Notes: a model not told the origin generated them from the letters alone. A stretch of DNA of 45,442 nucleotides from Bacillota bacterium (GCA_023512105.1 JAIMAE010000005.1:1-45442), one strand, 5' to 3'. Positions 16,234-24,532 are shown, counted from the first letter of the stretch. Made by a program: numbers and translations.

Positions 16234-16980
16234 ACACGGGTTTTGGTCGTAGTCGCCCCATCTCCTTTTCCCCGCGTCGGGTCGGCTCGAGGGCAGCCTA
16301 GACCCTGGAGGTCCAAAGCTTTCCGGGGTAGCCGCCACGAACCGGTTGCCGCGGGGATGTCGCGGCTCGTCGCGCCGACCTTCGCCGGTGGCTCCGGTGG
16401 CTCTTTCCGCCCCGTCGCAGTGGGCACTGCCCCCCCTTGCCTGGCCAGTAGTCGGCCTACCGCGTGGACCGCGAGGCGGCTGGGAGAGGCCTTGCGAACA
16501 CCCTGGGTCGATGGGGAAGGCTGGGCGCCTTCCCCGGTGGCTTGGGTGCGCGTGGGGGATGGTTTCTGGGGCCCACCGTTTCGACCGCTGCCCCTCCTGG
16601 GAGCTAATCTGCCGGGCCATCTCTGGTGGCTTGGTTCCGCCATTCCCCGGTTTGTTTCCACCGCTGGCACCTCCTGGCCCGCCTTTCCCTTCCCATTTCC
16701 GCCTTGGTCAAGGGAGGGGAGCCTCTCTAGCTGGAGGGAGGCCTATGGCCCTGCCGTAATCCTCTACTTTTCCGACCTCGGGTCGAGAGGTTTTGCAACT
16801 CCGGTGAACCCCTGGGGCCTCGTAAGGCCATGCCCCTGGGCCTACCCGCCTGATCCGGTCCTCGCCAGGTAGCTTGCTTCAGTGCCAGTAAGGTGGGGAC
16901 TCCATTGTGTCAGAATCAGGCAAAGGCCGGGGCAGGGTAGCCATGATCTATGTAAGGGAGATTCGATACATCACCAAGAG
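16234..16980. other. Long non-coding region with several hairpins
   Basis: No reading frame here has a ribosome binding site or recognisable product on either strand; the open frames look like by-products of high GC. Structured pieces include GGGTCGGCT pairing with AGCC-TA-GACCC (16279-16305), a 9-bp hairpin GGGGAAGGC / GCCTTCCCC (16513-16535), GGCCT-CGTA-AGGCC (about 16820-16834), and self-complementary GGCC-TAT-GGCC near 16741. It could be a structured RNA or the remains of a mobile element; I could not match it to RNase P RNA, tmRNA, SRP RNA or 6S RNA. Confidence 0.5.
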
Positions 16981-16982
16981 AC

Positions 16983-17011
16983 TTGCATAACCTCACAGGA
17001 ATTGGTACGAT
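16983..17011 (+). promoter_or_regulatory. Promoter for the NCS1 transporter-formamidase operon
   Basis: TTGCAT (16983-16988), a 17-nt spacer and TACGAT (17006-17011) form a good vegetative-type promoter. The leader of about 70 nt carries a CTTCC/GGAAG hairpin (about 17024-17041) and the AAAGGAGG ribosome site. Confidence 0.65.
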
Positions 17012-17087
17012 ATTGGCGGAACCCTTCCACAACCGCGGAAGACTCCTTACACAACATGGCGTGAAAGCTTACAAAGGAGGCATGGCC

Positions 17088-18767
17088 GTGAGTTCGGTAG
17101 CAAGCCCAAGGAAGCATCGTACGTTTAACGCTCTGGTGAGCAATCCGGTCATTGAGGATTATGCGCTGCGCTACGCCCCGCGGTCATTCCGCAAGTGGAG
17201 TGAATTTGCGGTGGCCTCGGCGGCCCTGGGGGGCATCGCCTATCTAGCAGATTTTGCCATCGGCGGGTCGATTACCTTGTCGTATGGGTTCGCTAACGCC
17301 CTGTGGGGCATCTTGGTCACGGCGTTGATCATCTTCCTCACCGGGATTCCGATCGCCTACTACGCGGCCAAGTACAACATCGACATGGACCTCTTGACTC
17401 GCGGTGCCGGGTTCGGCTATTACGGCTCCACGCTGACCTCGCTGATCTACGCGTCGTTCACGTTCATCTATTTCTCCCTCGAAGGCTCGGTGATGGGGCA
17501 GGCCTTTAACCTGGCTTTTGGGTGGCCGCTGTGGCTCGCCTATCTCATCGCCGCCTTGTTGATCATTCCCCTGGTCATCTACGGCATGACCTTTTTGGCT
17601 AAGTTACAGGTGTGGACGCAACCGCTCTGGCTGGCCTTGCTGGTCTTGCCGCTGTTGGTGATTCTCCTCAAGGATCCCCAGGCGTTTTTGGTTTGGACGC
17701 ACTTTGCAGGGTCCTCAAAGTCCGGTCCCGGCTTTGACCCCCTGCTGTTCGGCTCGGCCGCCGGGGTGACGCTGTCCTTAATCGCCCAGATTGGGGAACA
17801 GGTGGACTACCTGCGCTTTATGCCGGATTTGACCGCCCAGAACCGGGGGCGCTGGTGGTGGGCGGTGATGTTGGCGGGTCCGGGGTGGGTCATCCTGGGG
17901 GCCGCGAAGCAGTTGGGAGGGTCGATGCTGGCCTCCTTCATCGCTCCGGTGGTCGGCATGGCCAAGGCCGATCAACCGATTCAAATGTACATTCACTCGT
18001 TGAGCATCTGGATCCCCGACGCGTCGATGGTGTTGGTCGTCGGGACCGTGTTCGTGGTGCTGTCCCAAATCAAGATCAACGTGACCAATGCCTACTCGGG
18101 CTCGCTGTCCTGGTCGAATTTCTTCTCCCGCATCTTCCACGCCCACCCAGGGCGGGTGGTGTGGTTGCTCTTCAACGTCGGCATCGCGCTCACCTTGATG
18201 GAGTTAAACGTGTTCGGGTTTTTAAACGCCGTGCTGGGCTTCTACTCCAATGTGGCCGTGGCCTGGATTGGGGCGGTGGTGGCGGACTTGGTGCTCATCA
18301 AGCCGATACTGAAGATTGGGCCCAGCTACATCGAGTTCAAACGCGGACACCTGTACAACTTCAATCCGGTGGGCTTCGGCTCGATGGTAATTGCCTCGGC
18401 GCTTTCGATTGCCGCCTTCTTTGGGGTCTTCGGACCCCTCTGGCAAGCGTTCTCGCCCTTTGTCTCGCTCGGTGTGGCGTTTGTGCTGGCTCCCATCATC
18501 GCCTGGGTGACACAAGGCAGGTATTACCTGGCCCGGGAACCGGAGACCGGGGTGGCCACGGTGGCCGGCGCCGACTTGAACCGCGAAGAGATTTCCTGTG
18601 TGAGCTGCTCCTATGACTACGAGGCGCTAGACATGTTGCACTGCCCGCATCACGAGGGAGCCCTGTGCTCGCTGTGCTGCAGCCTCAACGACGAGTGCCA
18701 CGACGTCTGCAAGCGCGGGGACGCCCTGACCGCAATCGCCATCCACAGTTCTCCCACCCGTTCGTAG
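17088..18767 (+). CDS. NCS1-family (purine-cytosine/allantoin-type) permease with Cys-rich C-terminal tail
   Basis: About 559 residues. Roughly 12 hydrophobic helices occupy residues about 45-490; YGFANALWGILVTA and YYAAKYNIDMDLLTRGAGFGYYG fit the NCS1 nucleobase/hydantoin transporter family. After residue 500 comes a soluble tail with eight cysteines (504, 507, 519, 527, 530, 531, 537, 541) and nearby histidines, in a pattern like CxxC...CPHH...CSLCCS...CHDVC, suggesting a metal-binding module. GTG 17088 is preferred because AAAGGAGG ends at 17080; ATG 17082 would leave 1-nt spacing. The following formamidase gene suggests the cargo is an amide or a compound degraded to one. Confidence 0.87.
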   Translation: MSSVASPRKHRTFNALVSNPVIEDYALRYAPRSFRKWSEFAVASAALGGIAYLADFAIGGSITLSYGFANALWGILVTALIIFLTGIPIAYYAAKYNIDMDLLTRGAGFGYYGSTLTSLIYASFTFIYFSLEGSVMGQAFNLAFGWPLWLAYLIAALLIIPLVIYGMTFLAKLQVWTQPLWLALLVLPLLVILLKDPQAFLVWTHFAGSSKSGPGFDPLLFGSAAGVTLSLIAQIGEQVDYLRFMPDLTAQNRGRWWWAVMLAGPGWVILGAAKQLGGSMLASFIAPVVGMAKADQPIQMYIHSLSIWIPDASMVLVVGTVFVVLSQIKINVTNAYSGSLSWSNFFSRIFHAHPGRVVWLLFNVGIALTLMELNVFGFLNAVLGFYSNVAVAWIGAVVADLVLIKPILKIGPSYIEFKRGHLYNFNPVGFGSMVIASALSIAAFFGVFGPLWQAFSPFVSLGVAFVLAPIIAWVTQGRYYLAREPETGVATVAGADLNREEISCVSCSYDYEALDMLHCPHHEGALCSLCCSLNDECHDVCKRGDALTAIAIHSSPTRS

Positions 18768-18782
18768 AAGGAGGAATCCCCG

Positions 18783-19946
18783 ATGCCAGAAGTGCTGTTT
18801 CACGTGGACCCGACCAAGTCGATGGCAGAACAGGATCTGCCCGGCCACAACCGTTGGCATCCCGACATCCCTGCCGAAGTTGCGGCCAAACCCGGGCAAG
18901 ACTTTCGCGTGGAGTGCCAGGAGTGGACGGATGGGCAAATTCGCAACAGCGACTCCGCCGAGGACGTGCGCGACGTCGACCTGACCCGCGCCCACATGTT
19001 GAGCGGCCCCATCGCCATCAAGGGAGCCGAGCCGGGCGACTTATTGGTGGTCGACATCCTGGACATCGGCCCGCTGCAACCCTGGGGCTACACCGGGATC
19101 TTTGCCCGAGAAAACGGCGGCGGCTTTTTAACCGACCTCTTCCCCGACGCCTATAAGGCGGTGTGGGACTTCCACGGCATCTACGCCACCTCCCGACACA
19201 TCCCGGGCGTGCGGTTCGCCGGACTCAGCCATCCGGGCTTGATGGGCTGTGCCCCCTCCTATGAGTTGTTGGCCAAATGGAATGCGCGGGAACGCGCTCT
19301 GATCGCCACCAGCCCGGCCCGAGTTCCGCCGCTGGCGCTGCCGCCACTGGCCGACAACGCGTTGCTAGGGACGCTAAAGGGCTACAAACGTGAGCTGGTG
19401 GCCCAAGAAGCGGCGCGGACGATTCCTCCGCGGGAGCACGGGGGCAACGTGGACATCAAAAACCTGTCCAGGGGCGCTCGGATTTATTTCCCGGTGTACG
19501 TTAAAGATGCCCTGCTGTCGGTGGGGGACTTGCACTTCTCCCAAGGCGACGGAGAAATCACCTTCTGCGGGGCGATTGAGATGGCCGGGTGGATCGACCT
19601 GGGGGTGGACCTGATCAAAGGGGGAATGGCCCGATACGGCATCACCAGCCCAATCTTTAAGCCGGGCCCGGTGGAGCCGCGGTTCTCCTCGTATCTCATG
19701 TTTGAGGGCATCTCGGTGGAAAACGACACCAACTACTATCTCGACGCCACAGTGGCGTATCGCCAAGCGGCCATCCAAGCCATCGAATACCTGACTCACT
19801 TCGGCTACACCCGCGAACAGGCCTACCTGCTCTTGGGGGCCGCTCCGGTGGAAGGGCGCATCGGCGGGATCGTCGACATTCCCAACGCCTGCGTGACCAT
19901 CGGGATTCCGACCGAGATCTTCGAGCGCGATATTTTTCCCCGATAA
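18783..19946 (+). CDS. fmdA: Formamidase/acetamidase (FmdA/AmdA family)
   Basis: 387 residues, close to the normal length of the family that hydrolyses formamide or short amides to ammonia and the acid. Typical segments are LSGPIAIKGAEPGDLLVVDILDI (N-terminal beta domain; 23 residues, so given here only as starting LSGPIAI and ending VDILDI), ENGGGFLTD, FAGLSHPGLMGCAPS, HGGNVDIKNL and GDLHFSQGDGEITFCGAIEM. ATG 18783 follows AAGGAGG. It lies 15 nt after the NCS1 permease, so uptake and hydrolysis are probably coupled for nitrogen supply. A terminator-like hairpin follows. Confidence 0.92.
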   Translation: MPEVLFHVDPTKSMAEQDLPGHNRWHPDIPAEVAAKPGQDFRVECQEWTDGQIRNSDSAEDVRDVDLTRAHMLSGPIAIKGAEPGDLLVVDILDIGPLQPWGYTGIFARENGGGFLTDLFPDAYKAVWDFHGIYATSRHIPGVRFAGLSHPGLMGCAPSYELLAKWNARERALIATSPARVPPLALPPLADNALLGTLKGYKRELVAQEAARTIPPREHGGNVDIKNLSRGARIYFPVYVKDALLSVGDLHFSQGDGEITFCGAIEMAGWIDLGVDLIKGGMARYGITSPIFKPGPVEPRFSSYLMFEGISVENDTNYYLDATVAYRQAAIQAIEYLTHFGYTREQAYLLLGAAPVEGRIGGIVDIPNACVTIGIPTEIFERDIFPR

Positions 19947-19969
19947 GCCTCCTTAAGGTGAGACCACTC

Positions 19970-20012
19970 GCCGCTCCGGCCCGTCCATGGGACCGGAGCG
20001 GCTTTGCCCTTG
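19970..20012 (+). terminator. Terminator-like hairpin after fmdA
   Basis: A 10-bp perfect stem (GCCGCTCCGG / CCGGAGCGGC) with a 13-nt loop is followed by TTTGCCCTT. The T-run is weak, but position and stem strength fit termination of the permease-formamidase transcript. Confidence 0.7.
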
Positions 20013-20092
20013 CCTGAAGCCCAGGGTGGCGTCCAGGCGACGATTAGGTCCGGCGGCCTACGGGTAGACTGAGGCAGGAGGTCTGGAAAAAG

Positions 20093-21304
20093 ATGGGGAA
20101 TCCGCTTGCGGCGGTAGGGCTGATGCTGGGCTACGCGCTCCTGGCCCCGGGAGGCCAGACCCCTCCGAGCTGGCAGTGGGGCCAAGAAGGGGCGGCGGTC
20201 GCCACCACTCAACTACAACTGCAGTGGCTGGGCAGCGGCCCATCGCAGGTCACCGGACGGATGGACCAATCGACAGTGGCCGCCTTGGCAGACTACGCGG
20301 CTCGTATGGGACGTTTGCCGACACCCGACGCCTTGAGCCAGGCCATCGCCACCACCACCCCCTCGCCGGGGTTCGTGCAGGACATCGCCCAGTGGTTGGA
20401 AAGTCGCGGGCTGGGAAAGCCGCCAGGGGGGTGGCAAGCCTTCCAACGCAGCGTGGGGATTACCCCCACCGGCAAGCCGGACCGGGCCACGCTCCTGACC
20501 GCTATCCATCTGAGGGCGATTGCGGTGGCTGCCGCCCACCGCTGGCCTTACCAGGCCCAGGCTGGCGACAGCTGGAGCCTTCTCGCCTGGGCCGCTAACC
20601 TGCCGGAGCAGGTCTTGGAGGCGAATAACCCGCTCCACGGCGGGGCGCTGTGGATTGGGCAGACCGTCCGTTGGCCGGCTGCGGATGCCACAACGGGCGG
20701 CCCGGCGACGCCCCAGCCGCCCAACGCCACCTTTGCCGGTCTTCGGCCCTTGGGGGCGCTGATTTTCACCGATCTTACGCCCGAGTCCGCCAGTCGTCTG
20801 GCGGCAGTGGAAGGGCGATATCGGTTGGGGGCGGCGGTGGCCATCTCCGGAACCTGGGGCCTTTTGCACCCAAACCGCTTAAAAGCCTTGGTGCAAGCGG
20901 GGACTTCGTTTGCGGTCACCGGCTTTTCGGATCCTCCGATGCTCTCGCAACTGCCGTTGGCCGGGGTCCGCCAGGAACTGCAGTGGGGCACCTCTGCCTT
21001 GGCCACCGTGGGAGCAGCGGCGGCCTATGTCTGGTCGCCCCAGCCATCGTCCGCGGTGAAGGAGGCGGTGCAAGCCTCTAAACTCTTCCTGTTGCCCGCA
21101 TCCCTGGAGGTTCGGGCGACCGGCGGCAATTGGAGCCAGATCGTCGAGCAGGCCGTGCTGTCCCATCCGGGTCAGTTGGTCTCGGTCTCGCTGGCCTCGG
21201 CGCCACCCAAGGGCCTCTCGGATTTATTTGCCGGCCTCAAGGCCCGGGGGGTGGTGCTGGAGTCGTTGAGCCAGATTTGGGCGGGCAGTTCGCCCGCCCC
21301 GTGA
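20093..21304 (+). CDS. Secreted peptidoglycan-binding/LysM protein with degenerate NodB-like domain
   Basis: 403 residues. A hydrophobic N-terminus (LAAVGLMLGYALLAPG) looks like a signal peptide. Residues about 36-75 resemble a peptidoglycan-binding-1 repeat (TTQLQLQWLGSG...MDQSTVAAL), and 153-196 a LysM (YQAQAGDSWSLLAWAAN...NPLHGGALWIGQTVRWP). Residues about 215-400 follow the layout of polysaccharide deacetylase (NodB), ending in LFAGLKARGVVLESLSQ, but the catalytic DD is TD (IFTDLTPE) and the metal-binding histidines are not seen. It is probably a wall or spore-cortex binding protein. ATG 20093 has an AGGAGG 12 nt upstream. Confidence 0.68.
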   Translation: MGNPLAAVGLMLGYALLAPGGQTPPSWQWGQEGAAVATTQLQLQWLGSGPSQVTGRMDQSTVAALADYAARMGRLPTPDALSQAIATTTPSPGFVQDIAQWLESRGLGKPPGGWQAFQRSVGITPTGKPDRATLLTAIHLRAIAVAAAHRWPYQAQAGDSWSLLAWAANLPEQVLEANNPLHGGALWIGQTVRWPAADATTGGPATPQPPNATFAGLRPLGALIFTDLTPESASRLAAVEGRYRLGAAVAISGTWGLLHPNRLKALVQAGTSFAVTGFSDPPMLSQLPLAGVRQELQWGTSALATVGAAAAYVWSPQPSSAVKEAVQASKLFLLPASLEVRATGGNWSQIVEQAVLSHPGQLVSVSLASAPPKGLSDLFAGLKARGVVLESLSQIWAGSSPAP

Positions 21305-21532
21305 TCAGCTGTCGGGAGAAGTCTGATTGGTCAATGCCTCCTCGGCGGCCCGGATCATCACTTTCACCATGTTACCACCGATTCTACCTCCGATTCGGCC
21401 CAAATCCCGAGTCTTCATGTCTGCCCAGCCCTTCTCGGCGATCTCTTCCTCGAGTCCCAGCTCCTCCGCAATTTCGTATTTGAAATGATTGCGCACCGAT
21501 TGCGGAAGGAGATTCGGCTTCAATTGGGCCAC
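21305..21532 (-). CDS. Alpha/beta-type small acid-soluble spore protein (second copy)
   Basis: 75 residues. FKYEIAEELGL and MKTRDLGRIGG...GGNMVKVMI are the two SASP blocks. The second block has a four-residue duplication (RIGGRIGG) compared with the usual G-x-I/V-GG-x-MV. GTG 21532 follows AAAGGAGGG at 8-nt spacing. It is convergent with the LysM gene, with no bases between the two stop codons. It differs well beyond a recent duplication from the copy at 12480. Confidence 0.93.
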   Translation of the reverse strand: MAQLKPNLLPQSVRNHFKYEIAEELGLEEEIAEKGWADMKTRDLGRIGGRIGGNMVKVMIRAAEEALTNQTSPDS

Positions 21533-21737
21533 GGCGCTTCCCTCCTTTCACCTTCCTCGAACCGTCTGACTGGCGCTGCCGTTGGCTGATTGGGGAGGAC
21601 CGGAGCGAGTCCGGTGCTAGTGTGACTCCTGGTCCGGGAGAGATGTTAGGAGTCGACTGTCTTTCATCCTGAAAACTGGCTTGAACGCCAAATTCCCTCC
21701 CGGCCTGCGGCGGCGTGTTCCCCGGTCTCAATCCGTG

Positions 21738-21743
21738 TATAAT
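21738..21743 (+). promoter_or_regulatory. Promoter -10 box for the YpmA-like gene
   Basis: A perfect TATAAT lies 24 nt before the start at 21767. The -35 region 17 nt upstream is weak, so activation or an unrecognised factor may be needed. The 21533-21737 gap also holds an ACCGGA/TCCGGT hairpin (21599-21615) in the leader of the minus-strand SASP. Confidence 0.55.
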
Positions 21744-21766
21744 GTCTCGATAGAGGGGGCGTGACA

Positions 21767-21958
21767 ATGCGGGTGGCGGCCGACCACGAGAAGTTGACGG
21801 TGTTGGGGCAGCGCCGGTTTTCGGGATTTACGCCTCACCAAGTGGTGACTTTTTTAAACGTCGTGCTCAAAGAACGCGGCCTCATCTTTGGCCTGCGCCA
21901 ATTGGACGGCGAGTATGAAGTAACCATTTATGATGCCGGAACCAAACGCGAATCCTAG
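21767..21958 (+). CDS. YpmA/DUF4264-like small protein
   Basis: 63 residues. HQVVTFLNVVLKERGLIFGL followed by EYEVTIYDA matches the layout of the Bacillus YpmA/DUF4264 family, small proteins of unknown function in spore formers: a long helix, then the phrase 'L.FGL' and a closing beta strand. ATG 21767 has AGAGGGGG at 7-nt spacing; GTG 21761 is too close to it. Its end overlaps the start of the Nudix gene by about 29 nt. Confidence 0.72.
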   Translation: MRVAADHEKLTVLGQRRFSGFTPHQVVTFLNVVLKERGLIFGLRQLDGEYEVTIYDAGTKRES

Positions 21959-22367
21959 GTTGGGGGTCGGGATCGCGGCCGTCGACGACCAAGGGCGCTT
22001 GGTGTTGGTTCAGCGCGGCCATCCGCCCGAGCTGGGTCGGTGGGCGGTGCCGGGGGGACGGGTGGAGCCCGGCGAGTCGTTGTTTGAGGCGGTAAGGCGG
22101 GAGCTTTGGGAAGAGACGGGACTCAGGCCGGAAAGTCTGCCGGAAGCGCTGTATGTAGTCGAGCTAGGCACTGTAGCAGACCGGATCGTGGTGGTCGACT
22201 TTGGGGTGCGGGTACGGGGGGAGCCGCGGGCGGCCTCCGACGCCGCCGCCGTCCGGTGGGTCACCCAAGACACGGTGTGGGAGCTTCCGCTGGCCCGCGG
22301 CATGGCCGAGTTTTTGCGGGCCCGCTGTGTACAGGCATTTTTAGGCTGGGCGCAGCTTGGAGGCTGA
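21930..22367 (+). CDS. Nudix hydrolase
   Basis: 145 residues. A complete Nudix box is present: G43-R-V-E-P-G-E...REL-W-EE-TGL, which binds the metal and cleaves an X-linked nucleoside diphosphate. LVLVQRGHPPELGRWAVPGG is the preceding strand region, like ADP-ribose or 8-oxo-dGTP type enzymes; the substrate is not clear. ATG 21930 or 21933 can start it, within the YpmA-like gene, so the two are translationally coupled. Confidence 0.9.
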   Translation: MMPEPNANPRLGVGIAAVDDQGRLVLVQRGHPPELGRWAVPGGRVEPGESLFEAVRRELWEETGLRPESLPEALYVVELGTVADRIVVVDFGVRVRGEPRAASDAAAVRWVTQDTVWELPLARGMAEFLRARCVQAFLGWAQLGG

Positions 22368-23122
22368 CCTGGGTCGGATTGGGAATCGTCCTCTTAGGCG
22401 GCTGCGCGCAGGCGACCTCCGCCGGCTATCAGGGGGCGGCGGGGGCGCACTTGTCGCAGGCCAAAACCGATGCCACGCGCGCGGTGGTCGATGCGGAAAG
22501 CGCACTGGCCGAGCATCCGGGCTCTCCAGCGGCGTGGGAGGCGCTGGCGTGGGCGTATGCGGCGGCCCAGGATGGCCAGGGGGCTTGGCAGGCGATGCAA
22601 ACGGCCTGTCGGCTGGCGCCTGAGGACGGCGGTTGCCAAGACCAGTTGGGCGCTTTGGCCTTGCGGGAAGGGCGCCTGGGGGAGGCGGTAGACGCCTTTC
22701 AACGCGCGACGCGGTTAAATGGGGCCGACTGGGTGGCCTGGGATGGCTTGGCCCAGGCACTGGTGGGCCAGCGCCAACTCGCGGGAGCCCATCGGGCGGT
22801 GGCCACCGCCCTGGCGGTGGGTGGACCACAGGCGGTCACCGATTGGGTGGCGGGGGAGTTGGCGCTGGAGGAACATCAACTGGAGGTGGCCCGAGCGTAT
22901 TTCGTCAACGCCCAGGCCGAGGCCCCGCGGTGGTGGGCTCCCTATTGGGGGCTGGCCTCGGTGGATGACCGGCTCGGACAGCCGCAAAAGGCTCGGGAGG
23001 AGGCGATGACGGCGCTCAAGCTCAACCCCACCAGTTCCCAAGCCTGGTTGTTCCTTCAACCACCAGCGCCTTTGCCTGGAGAGGCGTCCCATCCAGCCCC
23101 GTCTGCCGCCGAGGGGCGATAA
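22346..23122 (+). CDS. TPR-repeat lipoprotein
   Basis: About 258 residues. The signal peptide ends in the lipobox LLGGC. The mature part has tandem TPR-like helices: PAAWEALAWAYAAAQDGQGA, WVAWDGLAQALVGQRQLAGA and WWAPYWGLASVDDRLGQPQKA. It probably serves as an extracytoplasmic scaffold. No ATG, GTG or TTG gives a sensible signal peptide: in-frame choices are CTG 22346, CTG 22364 (overlapping the Nudix stop as CTGA) and TTG 22379. I use 22346 because it gives a charged n-region, but this is unsure. The next gene, miaB, follows after 27 nt. Confidence 0.68.
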   Translation: MGAAWRLTWVGLGIVLLGGCAQATSAGYQGAAGAHLSQAKTDATRAVVDAESALAEHPGSPAAWEALAWAYAAAQDGQGAWQAMQTACRLAPEDGGCQDQLGALALREGRLGEAVDAFQRATRLNGADWVAWDGLAQALVGQRQLAGAHRAVATALAVGGPQAVTDWVAGELALEEHQLEVARAYFVNAQAEAPRWWAPYWGLASVDDRLGQPQKAREEAMTALKLNPTSSQAWLFLQPPAPLPGEASHPAPSAAEGR

Positions 23123-23149
23123 GCGAAGGGAAAGAGGGGGTGATATCCC

Positions 23150-24532
23150 GTGCCGCGGTACTTTATACAAACCTACGGTTGCCAAATGAATGTGCGGGAC
23201 TCCGAGATCATCGCCGGCCAGTTGGAGGCGCTCGGCTATCAAGCCGCGTCGACGGAGGCCGAGGCCGACCTGATCGTGGTCAACACCTGTGCGGTCCGGG
23301 GCACGGCCGAGGATCACGCGTTTGGCTACATCGGGGCCTTGAAGCAGCGCAAAGACGAGCGCTCGGACCTAAGGCTGCTGGTGGCCGGGTGCATGGTGCA
23401 AGAGCCGAATACCGTGGCCTGGCTCCGGCGCTATGCTCCCCATGTCGACGTGGTGGTGGGAACGCACAATCTGCACCGGCTGCCCGAGCTTCTGCGCGAA
23501 GCCGAGGAGCGCCAGGAGATGTTGGTGGAGGTCTGGAAAGAGCCTGGGGACGTGGTGGAGCACCTGCCCTCGCGGCGGCCGGAAGGGGTTCAGGCCTTCG
23601 TCAACATCATCTACGGATGCGACAAGTTTTGCACCTTTTGCATCGTACCGTTCACCCGTGGCAAGGAGCGCTCGCGCGAACCCAAACACATCGTCCGCGA
23701 GGTGGAGGCGTTGGTGGAGGCTGGTTACCAGGATATCACCCTCCTCGGCCAAAACGTCAATTCCTACGGCCACGACCTCAACCCGCCCACCGACTTGGCG
23801 GACCTGTTGGCCAGCTTGGAACGGGTGGAAGGGGTGCGCTGGTTGCGTTTTACCACTTCCCATCCCCGGGACTTTAGTCAAAAGCTGATCGACACCATCG
23901 CCGCCAGTGACAAAATCAGTCATCAGATCCACCTGCCGGTGCAGTCGGGGGCCAACACCATCCTCAAACGGATGAACCGCAAGTACACCCGGGAGCAATA
24001 CCTGGACTTGGTGGAGCGGATTCGCCAGGCGATCCCGGATGTGACGCTGACCACCGACATCATCGTGGGGTTTCCCGGCGAGAGCGAGGGCGAGTTCGCG
24101 GAGACTCTCTCCTTGGTGGAAGCAGTGCGCTATGATTCGGCGTTTACCTTTCTCTATTCGGCCCGGGCCGGCACCCCGGCGGCCCGTTGGGAAAGTCGCG
24201 ACCCGGTGCCCGAGTCGGTCAAGCGAGAGCGCCTGAACCGCTTGATGGAGCTGCAGTATCAAATCAGTTGGGAGAACAATCAGCGTTGGGTGGGAAAGAC
24301 CGTGCTGGCGGTGGTGGAAGGCGTCTCCAAGAAGAATGAGGCGATGTGGACGGCCCGCACCCAGCACAACAAGGTGGTGTTGCTGCCGCGCCAGGCTGAG
24401 TTGTCGCTGCTGCATCGCTTTGTCCCGGTGAAGGTGACGGAGGCCAAGACCTTTTACTTGGTCGGCGAACAGGCCGGCGAACCGCTGCCCTCCCCGGCTT
24501 CGCCCATGCGACGCGCCCTGCCGGTGTTATAG
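23150..24532 (+). CDS. miaB: tRNA-2-methylthio-N6-dimethylallyladenosine synthase MiaB
   Basis: Radical-SAM enzyme that adds the methylthio group to i6A37 of tRNAs. 460 residues. The N-terminal UPF0004 domain has Cys11 (TYGCQ), Cys47 (NTCAVR) and Cys81 (AGCMV) for the auxiliary cluster. The radical-SAM cluster is Cys157, Cys161 and Cys164 in GCDKFCTFCIVP, followed by FTRGKERSR. The C-terminal part is the TRAM domain. GTG 23150 follows AAAGAGGGGG. It is followed 12 nt later by the kdpD-like gene. Confidence 0.96.
   Translation: MPRYFIQTYGCQMNVRDSEIIAGQLEALGYQAASTEAEADLIVVNTCAVRGTAEDHAFGYIGALKQRKDERSDLRLLVAGCMVQEPNTVAWLRRYAPHVDVVVGTHNLHRLPELLREAEERQEMLVEVWKEPGDVVEHLPSRRPEGVQAFVNIIYGCDKFCTFCIVPFTRGKERSREPKHIVREVEALVEAGYQDITLLGQNVNSYGHDLNPPTDLADLLASLERVEGVRWLRFTTSHPRDFSQKLIDTIAASDKISHQIHLPVQSGANTILKRMNRKYTREQYLDLVERIRQAIPDVTLTTDIIVGFPGESEGEFAETLSLVEAVRYDSAFTFLYSARAGTPAARWESRDPVPESVKRERLNRLMELQYQISWENNQRWVGKTVLAVVEGVSKKNEAMWTARTQHNKVVLLPRQAELSLLHRFVPVKVTEAKTFYLVGEQAGEPLPSPASPMRRALPVL

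Noticed and set aside
16243-16872. Open frame of 209 codons in the long non-coding region
   Set aside because: No ribosome site, Trp/Pro/Gly-rich composition, and other frames are equally open; it looks like a GC-content artefact.
16905-16925. End of an insertion sequence
   Set aside because: TGTGTCAGAATCAGG looks like a possible terminal repeat, but I found no inverted partner or transposase.
16586-16960. tmRNA or RNase P RNA
   Set aside because: A CCGTTTCGACCG piece and a TGTCAGAATCAGG piece recall them, but the tRNA-like end with CCA and the conserved P4 sequences are absent.
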